The notes under the pieces: generated by a model | The model's input: the letters and a program-made list of their open reading frames with translations, nothing else | What the model was told of the DNA's origin: nothing | Databases searched by the model: none | In this document: positions 44,215 through 53,334 of the stretch, in pieces | Numbering within the stretch: position 1 is the stretch's first letter | Layout: every line of letters starts with the position of its first letter | Program-made: the position numbers and the translations under genes | Assembly (NCBI GenBank): GCA_011392765.1 | Contig: WYCW01000004.1 | Coordinates: 884,205-948,204, forward strand | From: Candidatus Thiosymbion ectosymbiont of Catanema sp. Cochon2018 | Lineage (GTDB): Bacteria; Pseudomonadota; Gammaproteobacteria; Chromatiales; Chromatiaceae | Direction: 5' to 3' | DNA: 64,000 nt

Positions 44215-45144
44215 ATGAAGACATTTCACAACATTAATGTGCCGCATCCGTTCCCCTATCAAGGTAGTAAACGGAGCATTGCGAAGTATATTCTCCCCTA
44301 TTTCCCTTTTAATGTCCGATGCCTGATTGAGCCATTTTGTGGTGCTGGAGCAGTCTCTATTGCTGCTGCTGCCCATGGTCTTGCAAAGCGATTCGCACTG
44401 AATGATCTTAACAAACCTCTAATGGAGTTGTGGATAGAAATTCTAGAACGGCCAGAATTATTGTGTGACGAATATGAAAGGCAATGGCTGGAACAATACC
44501 CAGATAGAAAATCGTATTTTTTCAAGGTACGGGATGAGTTCAATACAACTCATAACCCACATCAGTTGCTTTACCTGCTTGCTCGAATTGTAAAGGGGTC
44601 TGTTAGGTATAGCTCCGATGGCCTATTCAACCAAAGTGCTGATAACCGTCGCTCAGGTATGCGGCCAAACACTATGAGGCAAAACATTTTTGGCGTATCC
44701 GCGCTGTTGGCCAGAAAAACGACTATTTCCGCAGTAGATTTTCGTAAAGCCGTAAAAAAAGCAGAAAATAATGATTTAGTTTATATGGATCCACCCTATC
44801 AAGGAACATCATTTACTAGAGATCATCGCTACTTCAATGGTCTGTCTTATGATGACTTCGTCGATGTCCTTGTGCTTTTGAATGAGAAAAACATCTCCTA
44901 CATAATCAGTTATGATGGTGTTACTGGTAATAAAAATCATGGCAAACTGCTTCCAAATAGTCTTTCCCTACGTCATCTACATATTCATGCCGGTAGGTCG
45001 AGCCAAGCCACGCTTCTTGGTAACAGCCACAAAACCATTGAATCGTTATATTTGTCTTCATCTTTAGTTCATCGTTTGGAAAGCGAGAAATCCGCTAGAA
45101 AGGGCTATGAAGAAAAAGTACAGCAAGAGCTTGTGCTTATATGA
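44215..45144 (+). CDS. Dam-type adenine-specific DNA methyltransferase
   Basis: 309 residues. The family landmarks are YQGSKRSIAKYIL (15-27), the AdoMet motif EPFCGAGAVSIAA (39-51) and the catalytic DPPYQGTSF (about 192-200). N6-adenine methylation. Its ATGA end overlaps the HNH nuclease gene, so it is the modification half of a type II system rather than the housekeeping Dam. AT-rich compared with the flanking core genes; likely acquired. Recognition site unknown. Confidence 0.88.
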   Translation: MKTFHNINVPHPFPYQGSKRSIAKYILPYFPFNVRCLIEPFCGAGAVSIAAAAHGLAKRFALNDLNKPLMELWIEILERPELLCDEYERQWLEQYPDRKSYFFKVRDEFNTTHNPHQLLYLLARIVKGSVRYSSDGLFNQSADNRRSGMRPNTMRQNIFGVSALLARKTTISAVDFRKAVKKAENNDLVYMDPPYQGTSFTRDHRYFNGLSYDDFVDVLVLLNEKNISYIISYDGVTGNKNHGKLLPNSLSLRHLHIHAGRSSQATLLGNSHKTIESLYLSSSLVHRLESEKSARKGYEEKVQQELVLI

Positions 45145-45875
45145 CAAAGCAGAATTACCCCCCGGAGTTTCTGAAACTGCTCAAGAGCGTTGATGCTAAG
45201 CGCCCTAAAACGGTTATTGACCATATCCTGAAACATGGGCAAATAACAACAGAGGAACTGAAGGACACTTATGGGTATAACCATCCACCCCGCGCGATAA
45301 GGGATGTCCGTGAACAAGGCATTCCTATTAGAACCTTCCGTGTTACTGGGTCTGATGGCAGAAAAATAGCAGCCTATAGGTTCGGCGATCCTTCGGAAGT
45401 GCGTGCTACCCAACTATCTGGCCGCACAGCATTCTCATCAAATCTTAAGGATACTCTGATAGAGGAATACGGACCACGTTGCAATATTTATCTTGAGCCT
45501 TTCCCTGTTAGAGAGTTGCAGATTGATCACAGAGTCCCGTTCGAAATCATCGGGAACAATGGCAACCTTTCTGATGATGTTAGTGAATACATGCTGTTAT
45601 GTGCCTCTGCAAATAGAGCAAAATCATGGAGTTGCGAAAATTGCGCAAACTGGAAAGATAAGTATGTAAATATCTGTCGGTCGTGTTATTGGGCATATCC
45701 AGAATCGTACACGCATATTGCCATGCGAGATGTACGAAGGCTTGATCTCTTATGGTCGGGTGAAGAAGTGACCGAATATGACACGCTTATTGAAGAGGCG
45801 GCCAAGGTGCAGGAAGAAGCGCCAGAATACGTAAAAAATGTACTCCGTAACCATTTCAAACGAAAAAGCAGCTAA
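45141..45875 (+). CDS. HNH restriction endonuclease
   Basis: 244 residues. An N-terminal winged-helix-like part (KTVIDHILKHGQITTEELKD) precedes an HNH core LQIDHRVPFEIIGN...EYMLLCASANRAKSW. A zinc-ribbon pair follows (CENCANW...CRSCYWAYPE). It is translated in overlap with the Dam-type methylase, giving a compact methylase-nuclease operon. Cleavage specificity is not predictable from sequence. Confidence 0.82.
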   Translation: MTKQNYPPEFLKLLKSVDAKRPKTVIDHILKHGQITTEELKDTYGYNHPPRAIRDVREQGIPIRTFRVTGSDGRKIAAYRFGDPSEVRATQLSGRTAFSSNLKDTLIEEYGPRCNIYLEPFPVRELQIDHRVPFEIIGNNGNLSDDVSEYMLLCASANRAKSWSCENCANWKDKYVNICRSCYWAYPESYTHIAMRDVRRLDLLWSGEEVTEYDTLIEEAAKVQEEAPEYVKNVLRNHFKRKSS

Positions 45876-46034
45876 CAAATAAATGCAACGGGCTTAAGAA
45901 TCGCCGATGGTGGCGAACTGATTCGTGTCTATTCGTGTTCATTCGTGGTTCATACCATTCCGCCACGACTGGTAGCCGGTGACTGGTAGCCGGAAGCTGG
46001 AAACATCAATCAACCTTGAGACACCCGTAAAATC

Positions 46035-47420
46035 ATGCGTTACCTCAGTACCCGCGGTGGGGTCGAGCCGGTCGGTTTCGCCACGGCCGTGATGATGGGT
46101 CTCGGCACCGACGGCGGGTTGCTGCTGCCCGAGACGGTGCCGCGGGTCGGTCCCGACACGCTGCGCGACTGGTCCGGCATAAGCTTCCGGGACCTGGCCG
46201 TGGAGCTCATGACTCCCTTCGTTGCCGATGCCATCCCGCGCACCGATCTGGTCGAGCTGATCGGCCGCTCCTACGCGATCTTCTCCCACCAGGAAGTGAC
46301 GCCGCTGGTGCAAGTCGGAGAACAACGGGTCCTGGAGCTCTTTCATGGCCCTACAGCGGCCTTTAAGGACGTAGCCCTGCAATTCCTCGGAAATGTCTTC
46401 GAGTACCTGCTGGCGAGACATGGCGGCCGGCTGAACATCCTGGGGGCGACCTCCGGGGACACGGGCTCGGCGGCCATCGCCGGAGTGCGCGGCAAGGAGC
46501 GGATCCGGATCTTCATCCTGCACCCCGCGGGCCGGGTCTCGCCGGTCCAGGAGCGGCAGATGACCACGGTGCTGGATGCCAACGTCCACAACATCGCCAT
46601 CCGCGGCACCTTCGACGACGGCCAACGCATCGTCAAGGACCTGTTCAACGACCTGGACTTTAAGCAGCAATACCACCTGGGGGCGATCAACTCCATCAAC
46701 TGGGCCCGCATCCTGGCCCAGATCGTCTACTACTTCTACGCCTGGGGCAGAATGAGTCGGGGCGACCCCGGATTCCGGATCGACTTTGCGGTCCCCACCG
46801 GCAACTTCGGCGACATCTTCGCCGGCTATATGGCCAAGCGCATGGGGTTGCCGATCGACCGGCTCCTGATCGCCACCAACCGCAACGACATCCTGACCCG
46901 ATTCGTCGCCGGCGGTCCCTATGCGGCGGGTACGGTCCATCCGACCCTGAGTCCGGCCATGGACATCCAGATCGCCTCCAATTTCGAGCGCTACCTGTAT
47001 TTTCTGGTGGGTCAGGACCCGGAGACAGTACGCGCCCTGCTCTCGGACCTGGACCGTACCGGGCGTATGGAGGTGACGGCGGAGCAGCGGGCGGCTTTGG
47101 CCGAGGATTTCGATGCCGCGGCCGTGAGCGACGCCCAAACCCTGGACCAGATCCGAGAGACCTACCAGCGCCACGGCTATCTGCTGGATCCCCACACCGC
47201 CGTCGGCGTCCGCGCCGCCCGGCACCGCGCCGACATGGTCTGCCTGGCCACGGCGCACCCGGCCAAGTTCAACGATGCGGTGCACCGAGCCATCGGCATC
47301 CAGGCGCCCCTACCGACCTGCCTGCGCGGGCTGCTGGAAAAAGAGACCCGGTGCACTCTATTGGATGCCACCGAGGAAGCGGTGCGGGATCACATCCGCG
47401 CCACTCTGGCGGCGAGATAA
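46035..47420 (+). CDS. thrC: threonine synthase
   Basis: 461 residues. PLP enzyme converting O-phosphohomoserine to threonine. Motifs: MRYLSTRGGVEPVGFATAVM, the PLP-lysine loop HGPTAAFKDVALQFLGN, GATSGDTGSAAI and the glycine-rich FAVPTGNFGDIFAGY. Full length for the long (fungal/E. coli-like) form. The usual hom-thrB partners are absent here. Two genes further is a citramalate synthase, so two possible entries into isoleucine synthesis are close together. Confidence 0.95.
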   Translation: MRYLSTRGGVEPVGFATAVMMGLGTDGGLLLPETVPRVGPDTLRDWSGISFRDLAVELMTPFVADAIPRTDLVELIGRSYAIFSHQEVTPLVQVGEQRVLELFHGPTAAFKDVALQFLGNVFEYLLARHGGRLNILGATSGDTGSAAIAGVRGKERIRIFILHPAGRVSPVQERQMTTVLDANVHNIAIRGTFDDGQRIVKDLFNDLDFKQQYHLGAINSINWARILAQIVYYFYAWGRMSRGDPGFRIDFAVPTGNFGDIFAGYMAKRMGLPIDRLLIATNRNDILTRFVAGGPYAAGTVHPTLSPAMDIQIASNFERYLYFLVGQDPETVRALLSDLDRTGRMEVTAEQRAALAEDFDAAAVSDAQTLDQIRETYQRHGYLLDPHTAVGVRAARHRADMVCLATAHPAKFNDAVHRAIGIQAPLPTCLRGLLEKETRCTLLDATEEAVRDHIRATLAAR

Positions 47421-47479
47421 ATCGACGCTTTGTGGGCCAAATATCGACACACCCTGGAAGTAATAAGGCGAGAGACTTC

Positions 47480-48052
47480 AGGATAGAAACGAAGCAATTC
47501 GCTGAGCAAGGCAACCTGCCGCAGCGCAATCTGAGCGCCGCGCTCTTCCGGCTCGAAGCCAGCCGCACGCCGGCAGAGGTACTGACCATCCTCCATGCCT
47601 TGGTCGAGTGGCTCGTGGCACCGGAGCAAACCGGCCTGCGGCGGGCCTTTACTGTCTGGCTCAACCGGGTTTTTCTCCCCAAGCGACTTCCGGGCGTAGA
47701 ATTCGAGTCACTGACCGATTTGCACGAGGTACATGACATGTTGAGCAATCGCGTAGAAAGCTGGACGGACCAGTGGAAACGCCAGGGACTGGAGCAGGGC
47801 CTGGAACGGGGCCTGGAGCAGGGCTTGGAACAAGGCCGCCAGGAAACACGCCACCTGCTTACCCGCCAAACCCGTCGCCGCTTCGGTCCGACGGTCGCCA
47901 CCCAGGCCGAACCGCTCTTGACGGCAATTTCCGACCCCCTGCGGCTGGAGGATCTCGGTGATGCACTTCTCTCCTGCCCTGATGGAACCGCTTGGCTGCG
48001 TGTCCTGCGTCAAGCACAGTCCCTACCCACCGCCCGCGACGAGCGCCCATAA
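47480..48052 (+). pseudogene. C-terminal remnant of an Rpn/DUF4351-type PD-(D/E)XK family protein
   Basis: The frame reads KQFAEQGNLPQRNLSAALFR...LHALVEWLVAPEQTGLRRAF, then GLEQGLERGLEQGLEQGRQE and a C-terminal DUF4351-like RLEDLGDALLSC. These are the back half of Rpn (YhgA-like transposase-fold) proteins. The N-terminal PD-(D/E)XK nuclease domain is missing and there is no convincing start, so this is a remnant. The 24-bp GLEQ tandem is typical of the family. It lies between thrC and cimA. Confidence 0.7.
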
Positions 48053-48068
48053 CCGACATCCGTTTGTT

Positions 48069-48140
48069 CCCACGCCCCGAAGACTGTGAAACTACCACTG
48101 GATTTTCAGAGCGCCAGGGACAGGGAAACATGATTTCCCC
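48069..48140 (+). repeat. family K repeat, partial
   Basis: GTTCCCACGCCCCGAAGACT and TTTTCAGAGCGCCAGGGACA match the left part of the inverted element at 9972-10170. It lies in the leader of cimA. Confidence 0.55.
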
Positions 48141-48174
48141 GATCCGGACCATAAATCTTTCTCTTTCAGTCCCT

Positions 48175-49737
48175 ATGTCAACAACCCCCAGCATCGAGAT
48201 CCTCGACACCACCCTGCGGGACGGCGAGCAGACCCACGGGGTATCCTTCTCCCCGGCGGAGAAGACCAACATCGGCAAGATGCTCTTGGAGCTGGTGCGG
48301 GTGGACCGGATCGAAGTGGCCTCCGCCCGGGTGTCCAGGGGCGAGATCGAGGCCGTAGCCGGCATCGTCGACTGGGCGCAGGAAGCAGGACTGGCCGACC
48401 GGGTAGAAGTGCTCGGATTCATCGATCATGGAAAGAGCGTGGACTGGATCCTCGAGGCCGGTGGGCAGGTAATCAACCTGCTGGCCAAAGGCAGCGAGAA
48501 GCACTGCCGGCACCAGCTCGGCAAGACCCTGGACGAGCACCTGCACGACCTGCGCGTGAATATCGAGCTCGCCCGCGAGAAGGGCCTGGCCGTCAACCTC
48601 TACCTGGAGGACTGGTCGAACGGCTACCGCGACAATCCAGACTATGTCTACCAGTTGGTGGACCGGCTCGCCGACACGGGCGTCGGCCACTTCATGCTCC
48701 CGGACACCTTGGGCGTCATGACCCCGGACCGGGTTTCCAGCGCCCTGACGGACATGATCCGGCGCTTTCCCCACCTCGAGTTCGACTTCCATCCCCACAA
48801 CGACTATGGATTGGCCACGGCCAACGTGATCGCGGCCACCCAGGCAGGTGCGGCGGCGGTCCATTGCACCGTCAATTGCCTGGGGGAACGGGCCGGGAAC
48901 GCCTCCCTGGCGGAGGTCGTGGTCAATCTGCGTGACCAGCTCGGGTTGGACTTGAGGATCGACGAGACCCACCTGGTTCGGGTCAGCGAACTGATCGAAC
49001 ACTTCTCGGGCAAGCGCACCGCCAACAACACCCCCATCGTGGGCGAGGACGTCTTCACCCAGACCGCAGGCATTCATGCCGACGGCGACCACAAGGCCAG
49101 CCTCTACCATACCCGGCTGAGCCCGGAGCGCTTTGAACGCAGGCGTCGCTACGCCCTGGGCAAGCTCGCGGGCAAGGCCTCCCTGCTCAAGAACCTGGAA
49201 CGCCTCGATATCAGCCTCTCGGAGGAAGACCAGCGCAAGGTGCTCCAGAGGGTCATAGAGCTCGGGGACTCCAAGAAGAGCATCACCAGCGATGACCTGC
49301 CCTTCATCATCGCCGAGGTCCTCGAAGGCAAGGACTACAACCATGTGGAGCTGCTCTCATGCACCGTCACCAGCAGCCTGGGCCAGCAATCTATCGCCAA
49401 TATTCGTCTCCGGCTGCAGGGCGAGGACTTGACCGCCGACGGCAGCGGCAATGGCGGTTTCGATGCCTTCGCTGTGGCGATTGCCAAGATCTGGAAGAAA
49501 AAGGGATTTACCCCACCCAAACTGTTGGATTATGAGGTGCGGATCCCCAAGGGCGGCTCCTCCGACGCCCTGACCGAGTGCATCATCACTTGGCGGATTG
49601 GCGAGACCGGCGAGGTCCGCACCCGTGGTGTGCACGGCGATCAAGTGTTCGCGGCCATCAATGCCACCCTGCGGGTGCTGAACCTGCAGATACAACGGTC
49701 CCTGCAGCAGTCACGGTCCACCGACCCCGTTGCCTGA
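48175..49737 (+). CDS. cimA: (R)-citramalate synthase
   Basis: 520 residues from MSTTPSIEILDTTLRDGEQT. An HMGL-like TIM barrel with DxTLRDGEQ, HPHNDYGLA and the C-terminal LeuA-type regulatory domain. The text VDRIEVASARVSRGE, YLEDWSNGYRDNPDY and GEDVFTQTAGIHADGD resembles Leptospira CimA more than LeuA. It condenses pyruvate and acetyl-CoA to citramalate, the threonine-independent route to isoleucine. 2-isopropylmalate or homocitrate synthase are alternatives; assignment rests on remembered family resemblance. An upstream in-frame ATG at 48130 lies in repeat DNA. Confidence 0.82.
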   Translation: MSTTPSIEILDTTLRDGEQTHGVSFSPAEKTNIGKMLLELVRVDRIEVASARVSRGEIEAVAGIVDWAQEAGLADRVEVLGFIDHGKSVDWILEAGGQVINLLAKGSEKHCRHQLGKTLDEHLHDLRVNIELAREKGLAVNLYLEDWSNGYRDNPDYVYQLVDRLADTGVGHFMLPDTLGVMTPDRVSSALTDMIRRFPHLEFDFHPHNDYGLATANVIAATQAGAAAVHCTVNCLGERAGNASLAEVVVNLRDQLGLDLRIDETHLVRVSELIEHFSGKRTANNTPIVGEDVFTQTAGIHADGDHKASLYHTRLSPERFERRRRYALGKLAGKASLLKNLERLDISLSEEDQRKVLQRVIELGDSKKSITSDDLPFIIAEVLEGKDYNHVELLSCTVTSSLGQQSIANIRLRLQGEDLTADGSGNGGFDAFAVAIAKIWKKKGFTPPKLLDYEVRIPKGGSSDALTECIITWRIGETGEVRTRGVHGDQVFAAINATLRVLNLQIQRSLQQSRSTDPVA

Positions 49738-49934
49738 TGCGGCGCCTTGTCTGCGCTTGTGTTTTGCACGTCCCAGCAGGGCGAGCGCGTATAAATTTCT
49801 TTTCGATCAAGAAATTGCTTCCGGTTTCCAGTCGCCGGCACGAGGTTGGGCAAAGGTGTAGGATGTGGTGAGCGCGGTTGATCGTTCAGGATGGCATCAC
49901 GAGGAGGCGCGAACCGCATCTTTGGACGGTGGTG

Positions 49935-50034
49935 TGTCCGACATCTGTCCACTGAGTCCATGTTGCCCATAGTGGTTGCCTCGAAGCTTGCGGTTCCCAC
50001 CATGGACCACATGGACTGAGTGGACAACATGGAC
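49935..50034 (-). repeat. family H hairpin, inverted copy
   Basis: Matches 19550-19650 in reverse: TCCGACATCTGTCCACTGAG ... GTGGACAACATGGA, itself a hairpin. The surrounding 49738-50200 also carries family G (GGGCGAGCGCGTATAAATTTC at 49777) and a family A end (GGAGCCTCGCTGG). No gene there. Confidence 0.65.
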
Positions 50035-50254
50035 GCGGAGCCTCGCTGGTTTTGATCGCCTCCGAATCTTCTGTATACTTATTCGTTCAGCTGAAAGGGG
50101 GCTTGAAAAGCCCCGCCGTGGGATTTTTCGATGCTCGAAGCCGAAAGCGTACTTCTGACTTGTTTCATCCCAATCAGTGACCGATTGAAGAGGGGGACAT
50201 CTCTACCCTACGCGGGTATCTCCGATTTTTCGAGGGTGCCCTGAAGTCAAATAA

Positions 50255-50301
50255 CTCCTTGCCTTACCGCGGCGGCGGGAGGCTAATCGAGCCGAAAGGA
50301 G
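50255..50301 (+). promoter_or_regulatory. rpsF leader structure that could hide the ribosome site (S6:S18-type)
   Basis: CTCCTT at 50255-50260 can pair with AAGGAG at 50296-50301, the Shine-Dalgarno of rpsF. An inner GCCT...AGGC stem and a CCG lie between them. This layout recalls the S6:S18 feedback leader found before rpsF in many bacteria. Judged by eye; no covariance support. Confidence 0.45.
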
Positions 50302-50306
50302 CTTTC

Positions 50307-50714
50307 ATGCGACACTACGAAGTGGTTTTTCTGGTGCATCCCGGCCAGAGCGAGCAAGTGCCCGCCATGATCGAGCGTTACCGGAGCAATCTCGAAGAAC
50401 GCGGCGGTATCATCCATCGCCTGGAGGACTGGGGGCGACGCCAGCTCGCCTATCCGATCAACAAAGTCCACAAGGCCCATTACGTCCTGATGAACCTCGA
50501 GTGCGATCAGGAGGCGCTGGACGAGCTCGAGCGGGCGTTCCGTTTCAACGATGCAGTGCTGCGCAACCTGATCGTGCGCCGGGAGCGAGCCGTTACCGAG
50601 GCATCACCCCTGGCCAAGTCGGCGGAGGAGCGGGAGCAGTCCGAGGGTTCTTCCGGCAAGGAGCCGAAGGCGCGCGAGCGCGAGGCTAGGGTGCAGGATA
50701 GGGTAGAGGACTAA
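50307..50714 (+). CDS. rpsF: 30S ribosomal protein S6
   Basis: 135 residues from [20 protein letters not shown], with AAAGGAG 6 bases upstream; the frame is open from 50259 but this is the family start. S6 binds the 16S central domain with S18. The conserved core is [20 protein letters not shown]. The tail ([18 protein letters not shown]) is charged and variable, the region that RimK glutamylates in some species. First gene of rpsF-rpsR-DUF2232-rplI-dnaB. Confidence 0.97.
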   Translation: MRHYEVVFLVHPGQSEQVPAMIERYRSNLEERGGIIHRLEDWGRRQLAYPINKVHKAHYVLMNLECDQEALDELERAFRFNDAVLRNLIVRRERAVTEASPLAKSAEEREQSEGSSGKEPKAREREARVQDRVED

Positions 50715-50729
50715 GGGTCGGAGGTTTTC

Positions 50730-50954
50730 ATGTCGCGTTTTTTTCGCCGCAAGCGTTATTGCCAATTTACCGCCGAGGGTATTACCGAAATCGACTACAA
50801 GGACCTGAACATGCTCAAGTCCTACATCAGCGAGTCCGGTAAGATCGTGCCCAGTCGCATAACCGGCACCTCGGCCAAGTATCAGCGCCAACTGACCCAG
50901 GCCATCAAGCGGGCACGTTACCTGGCCCTGCTGCCTTATACTGACGGTCACTGA
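50730..50954 (+). CDS. rpsR: 30S ribosomal protein S18
   Basis: 74 residues, complete: [20 protein letters not shown] ... [20 protein letters not shown] ... [12 protein letters not shown]. Good ribosome site (CGGAGG). 15 bp after rpsF, same operon. Partner of S6 on the small subunit platform. Confidence 0.97.
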   Translation: MSRFFRRKRYCQFTAEGITEIDYKDLNMLKSYISESGKIVPSRITGTSAKYQRQLTQAIKRARYLALLPYTDGH

Positions 50955-51088
50955 TTTTCAGGTCCGCACATGAATGCAAATAAACACAAATAAGGCAAAT
51001 TGTTTTGTTTTTAATTTGCGTCCATTCGCGTTCATTTGCGGACTGAAATCGTGTTTCCGTTACCGAATTCTTAACAAGGCGGTATTCG

Positions 51089-52000
51089 GTGCAGTCGCTG
51101 GCGAGCTTTGCCATGCGTGGCCGCTCCCAGGCCGCGTTGGTTGTGGCGGCGTCCGCCGTGTTGTCGCTTCTCTTGCCCCTGGTCGGATTGATCAGCTCGG
51201 CGACCGTTGCGCTGGTGACGCTGCGCAAGGGTGCCGGCGAAGGCCTGTTCGTGACCGCCTTTGCCGGGCTCGCCGGCGGATTGCTGACCTTTGCCGTCCT
51301 GGGAAGACCACTGCTGGCCATCGGTTTCGTACTGATCCTGTGGCTGCCGCTCTGGGTATTGGGGGTGGTGCTGCGCCGGACTCGGTCGCTGGCGCTGACG
51401 GTTCAGTTGGCCGCCTTGTCCGGCTTGCTGATCCTGGTGGGAATTCGCCTGCTGACGGCGGACCCGACTGTCTCTTGGATGGAACTGCTGGAGCCGCTAC
51501 GCCGGGGTCTGGTCGAGGGCAACGTTATTGAGGCCACTGAAAGCGAGCAGATGATGGCCCAGATCGCTCGCTGGATGACAGGCGCGTTCGCCACGGCTTT
51601 CTACTTCCAGCTCCTGCTGGCCCTGTTCATCGGGCGTTGGTGGCAGGCGTTGCTCTACAACCCGGGCGGTTTCGGTGCCGAGTTTCGCGCCTTTCGGGTA
51701 CGCTCCGAGGTGGGTTACGCGGCCCTGGGGCTGGCAATCGTGGTCCTGCTGCTGGACGAGGCCATGTGGGCGGCCGAGCTCTTGCTGCTGGCGGTGCCCC
51801 TGTTCTTTCTGCAGGGCGTGGCGATTGTGCATAGCCTGGTTCATGCCTATTCCCTGCATCGTGGATGGCTGATCGGATTCTACGTGTTGCTGTTGCTGAT
51901 CGCGCCCCACGCCGAGATCTTGGTTGCCGGGGTCGGCTTCCTGGATAGCTGGGTCGATCTGCGGGCACGGGTCGCTGCCCGAAAAGGGGGCCAAGACTAG
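51089..52000 (+). CDS. DUF2232 (YybS-like) membrane protein
   Basis: 303 residues, about eight membrane segments, starting at GTG (VQSLASFAMRGRSQAALVVA); an ATG at 51110 is an alternative. DUF2232 genes sit between rpsR and rplI in many gammaproteobacteria, and this one keeps that position. Function unknown; an S-component-like transporter role has been suggested for YybS. Its TAG stop lies in the CTAG that opens a chain of family A and J repeats, so the native C-terminus may have been altered. Confidence 0.88.
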   Translation: MQSLASFAMRGRSQAALVVAASAVLSLLLPLVGLISSATVALVTLRKGAGEGLFVTAFAGLAGGLLTFAVLGRPLLAIGFVLILWLPLWVLGVVLRRTRSLALTVQLAALSGLLILVGIRLLTADPTVSWMELLEPLRRGLVEGNVIEATESEQMMAQIARWMTGAFATAFYFQLLLALFIGRWWQALLYNPGGFGAEFRAFRVRSEVGYAALGLAIVVLLLDEAMWAAELLLLAVPLFFLQGVAIVHSLVHAYSLHRGWLIGFYVLLLLIAPHAEILVAGVGFLDSWVDLRARVAARKGGQD

Positions 52001-52531
52001 CGAGGCTTCGCCTCAGACCGACGAGGCGTGACCAACCGCACCGAAGAACCACGGATGAACACGGATAAACACGGATTGTGATCCGTGTTTATCCGTGTCT
52101 GCCTCCGTGGTTCAAAGGATTTGCGATTCCTGCCCAACAAGAGGCAGAACTATTTTTATGCAGCGCACAAACTTGACTCATTTGTAAAGATGTGGGTCCC
52201 TCAAGGGACTCTAGCGAGGCTGCGCCTCAGACCGACGAGTCGCTATGGACAAGAACCACGAATGCACACGAATCGACACGAATTGTGATTTGTGTTTATT
52301 CGTGTCCATTCGTGGTTTGTCGATCGTGCACACAAAACTCGACTCATTTGCAAAAGTTCGAGGCAGTCTAGGAATCCTAGGGAGCGTTCTCAATCGAGCC
52401 AAATCCACGTAGCGCAGGCGTCCCGCCTGCCGGAACGCGGGGCCTCACCCGCGGGTGCAGGCGAGACGCCTGCGCTATGTACCTGTCGTTGATTTTTGCG
52501 ATGACCCAGATCAATTGAGAACGTCCTCTAG
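51997..52531 (-). repeat. chain of CTAG-bounded repeats A-A-J inside the ribosomal operon
   Basis: CTAG joints at 51997, 52211, 52377 and 52528. Unit 1 has a hairpin with arm CGGATAAACACGGAT. Unit 2 has a hairpin with arm CACGAATGCACACGAAT. Unit 3 (J) has the GTAGCGCAGGCGTCCCGCC hairpin. A further ACCACGAATGAACATGAATC hairpin follows to about 52621. In total it puts 680 bp between DUF2232 and rplI. Confidence 0.8.
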
Positions 52532-52680
52532 TACACCTGCGTATAAAATCTGGAAACAACATTTAAGAACCACGAATGAACATGAATCCTCATTCGTGTA
52601 AATTCGTGTCCATTCGTGGTTCAAGATGAGAGTTGCTTGCATTGATGTTTCCGTGCTGCAATCGCTATGGGGGTACCCAA

Positions 52681-53130
52681 GTGGAAGTGATTCTGTTGAA
52701 AAAGGTTGGCCACCTGGGCAACCTGGGAGAAAAGGTCTCGGTGCGCGCCGGTTACGGTCGTAACTATCTGATCCCATCGGGCTTTGCGGTGCCGGCGACC
52801 GCGGCCAATCTGGAGTCGTTCGAAGCCCGGCGTGCCGAGTTGGAACGGGCGGCTATGGAAAGCCTGGCCGCGGCCGTGTCCCGCCAAGAGCGGCTCGAGA
52901 GTCTGACCGTAAAGGTAGCGCGTAAGGCCGGCGACGAGGGCAAGCTGTTCGGCTCCGTCGGTACCCAGGACATCGCCGTCGCGGTGCAGGAGATGGGGAT
53001 AGCACTGGAGCGGCAAGAGGTTCGCCTCCCCGAAGGCCCATTCCGCGCCACTGGCGAGTACGAAGTAACACTCCACCTCCATGCGGATATAGACGCCACC
53101 ATCAGACTCCAGGTCATCCCCGAGAAGTGA
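52681..53130 (+). CDS. rplI: 50S ribosomal protein L9
   Basis: 149 residues from a GTG start giving MEVILLKKVGHLGNLGEKVS, which matches the L9 N-terminus; the ATG 48 bp upstream would add non-family residues from repeat DNA. The two-domain L9 layout is complete: N-domain with RAGYGRNYLIPSGFAVPAT, long connecting helix, and C-domain ending IRLQVIPEK. It belongs to the rpsF operon but repeats now separate it from DUF2232, so a separate promoter may be needed. Confidence 0.95.
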   Translation: MEVILLKKVGHLGNLGEKVSVRAGYGRNYLIPSGFAVPATAANLESFEARRAELERAAMESLAAAVSRQERLESLTVKVARKAGDEGKLFGSVGTQDIAVAVQEMGIALERQEVRLPEGPFRATGEYEVTLHLHADIDATIRLQVIPEK

Positions 53131-53334
53131 CCCTATAATCGTTTAGCCCCCTTTTTTAGCCGCAAATAAACGCAAATCGGAGCCGATCCAATTTGCGTCC
53201 ATTTGCGTTTAGGGCACTTTGAAAAATGCGATTTCCGTCAACGGCACGCATGAATAATCAATGGCTTAGAGTCGCTTAATTGGTGAAAACGCCTATTTTT
53301 CAAGGTGCCCTTTATTTGCGGCAAAAAACAAAGG

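Noticed and set aside
45939-47285. 448-codon minus-strand frame
   Set aside because: Antisense of thrC; repetitive His/Gly/Asp composition typical of a shadow frame.
48178-49344. 388-codon minus-strand frame
   Set aside because: Antisense of the citramalate synthase gene, with no domain of its own.
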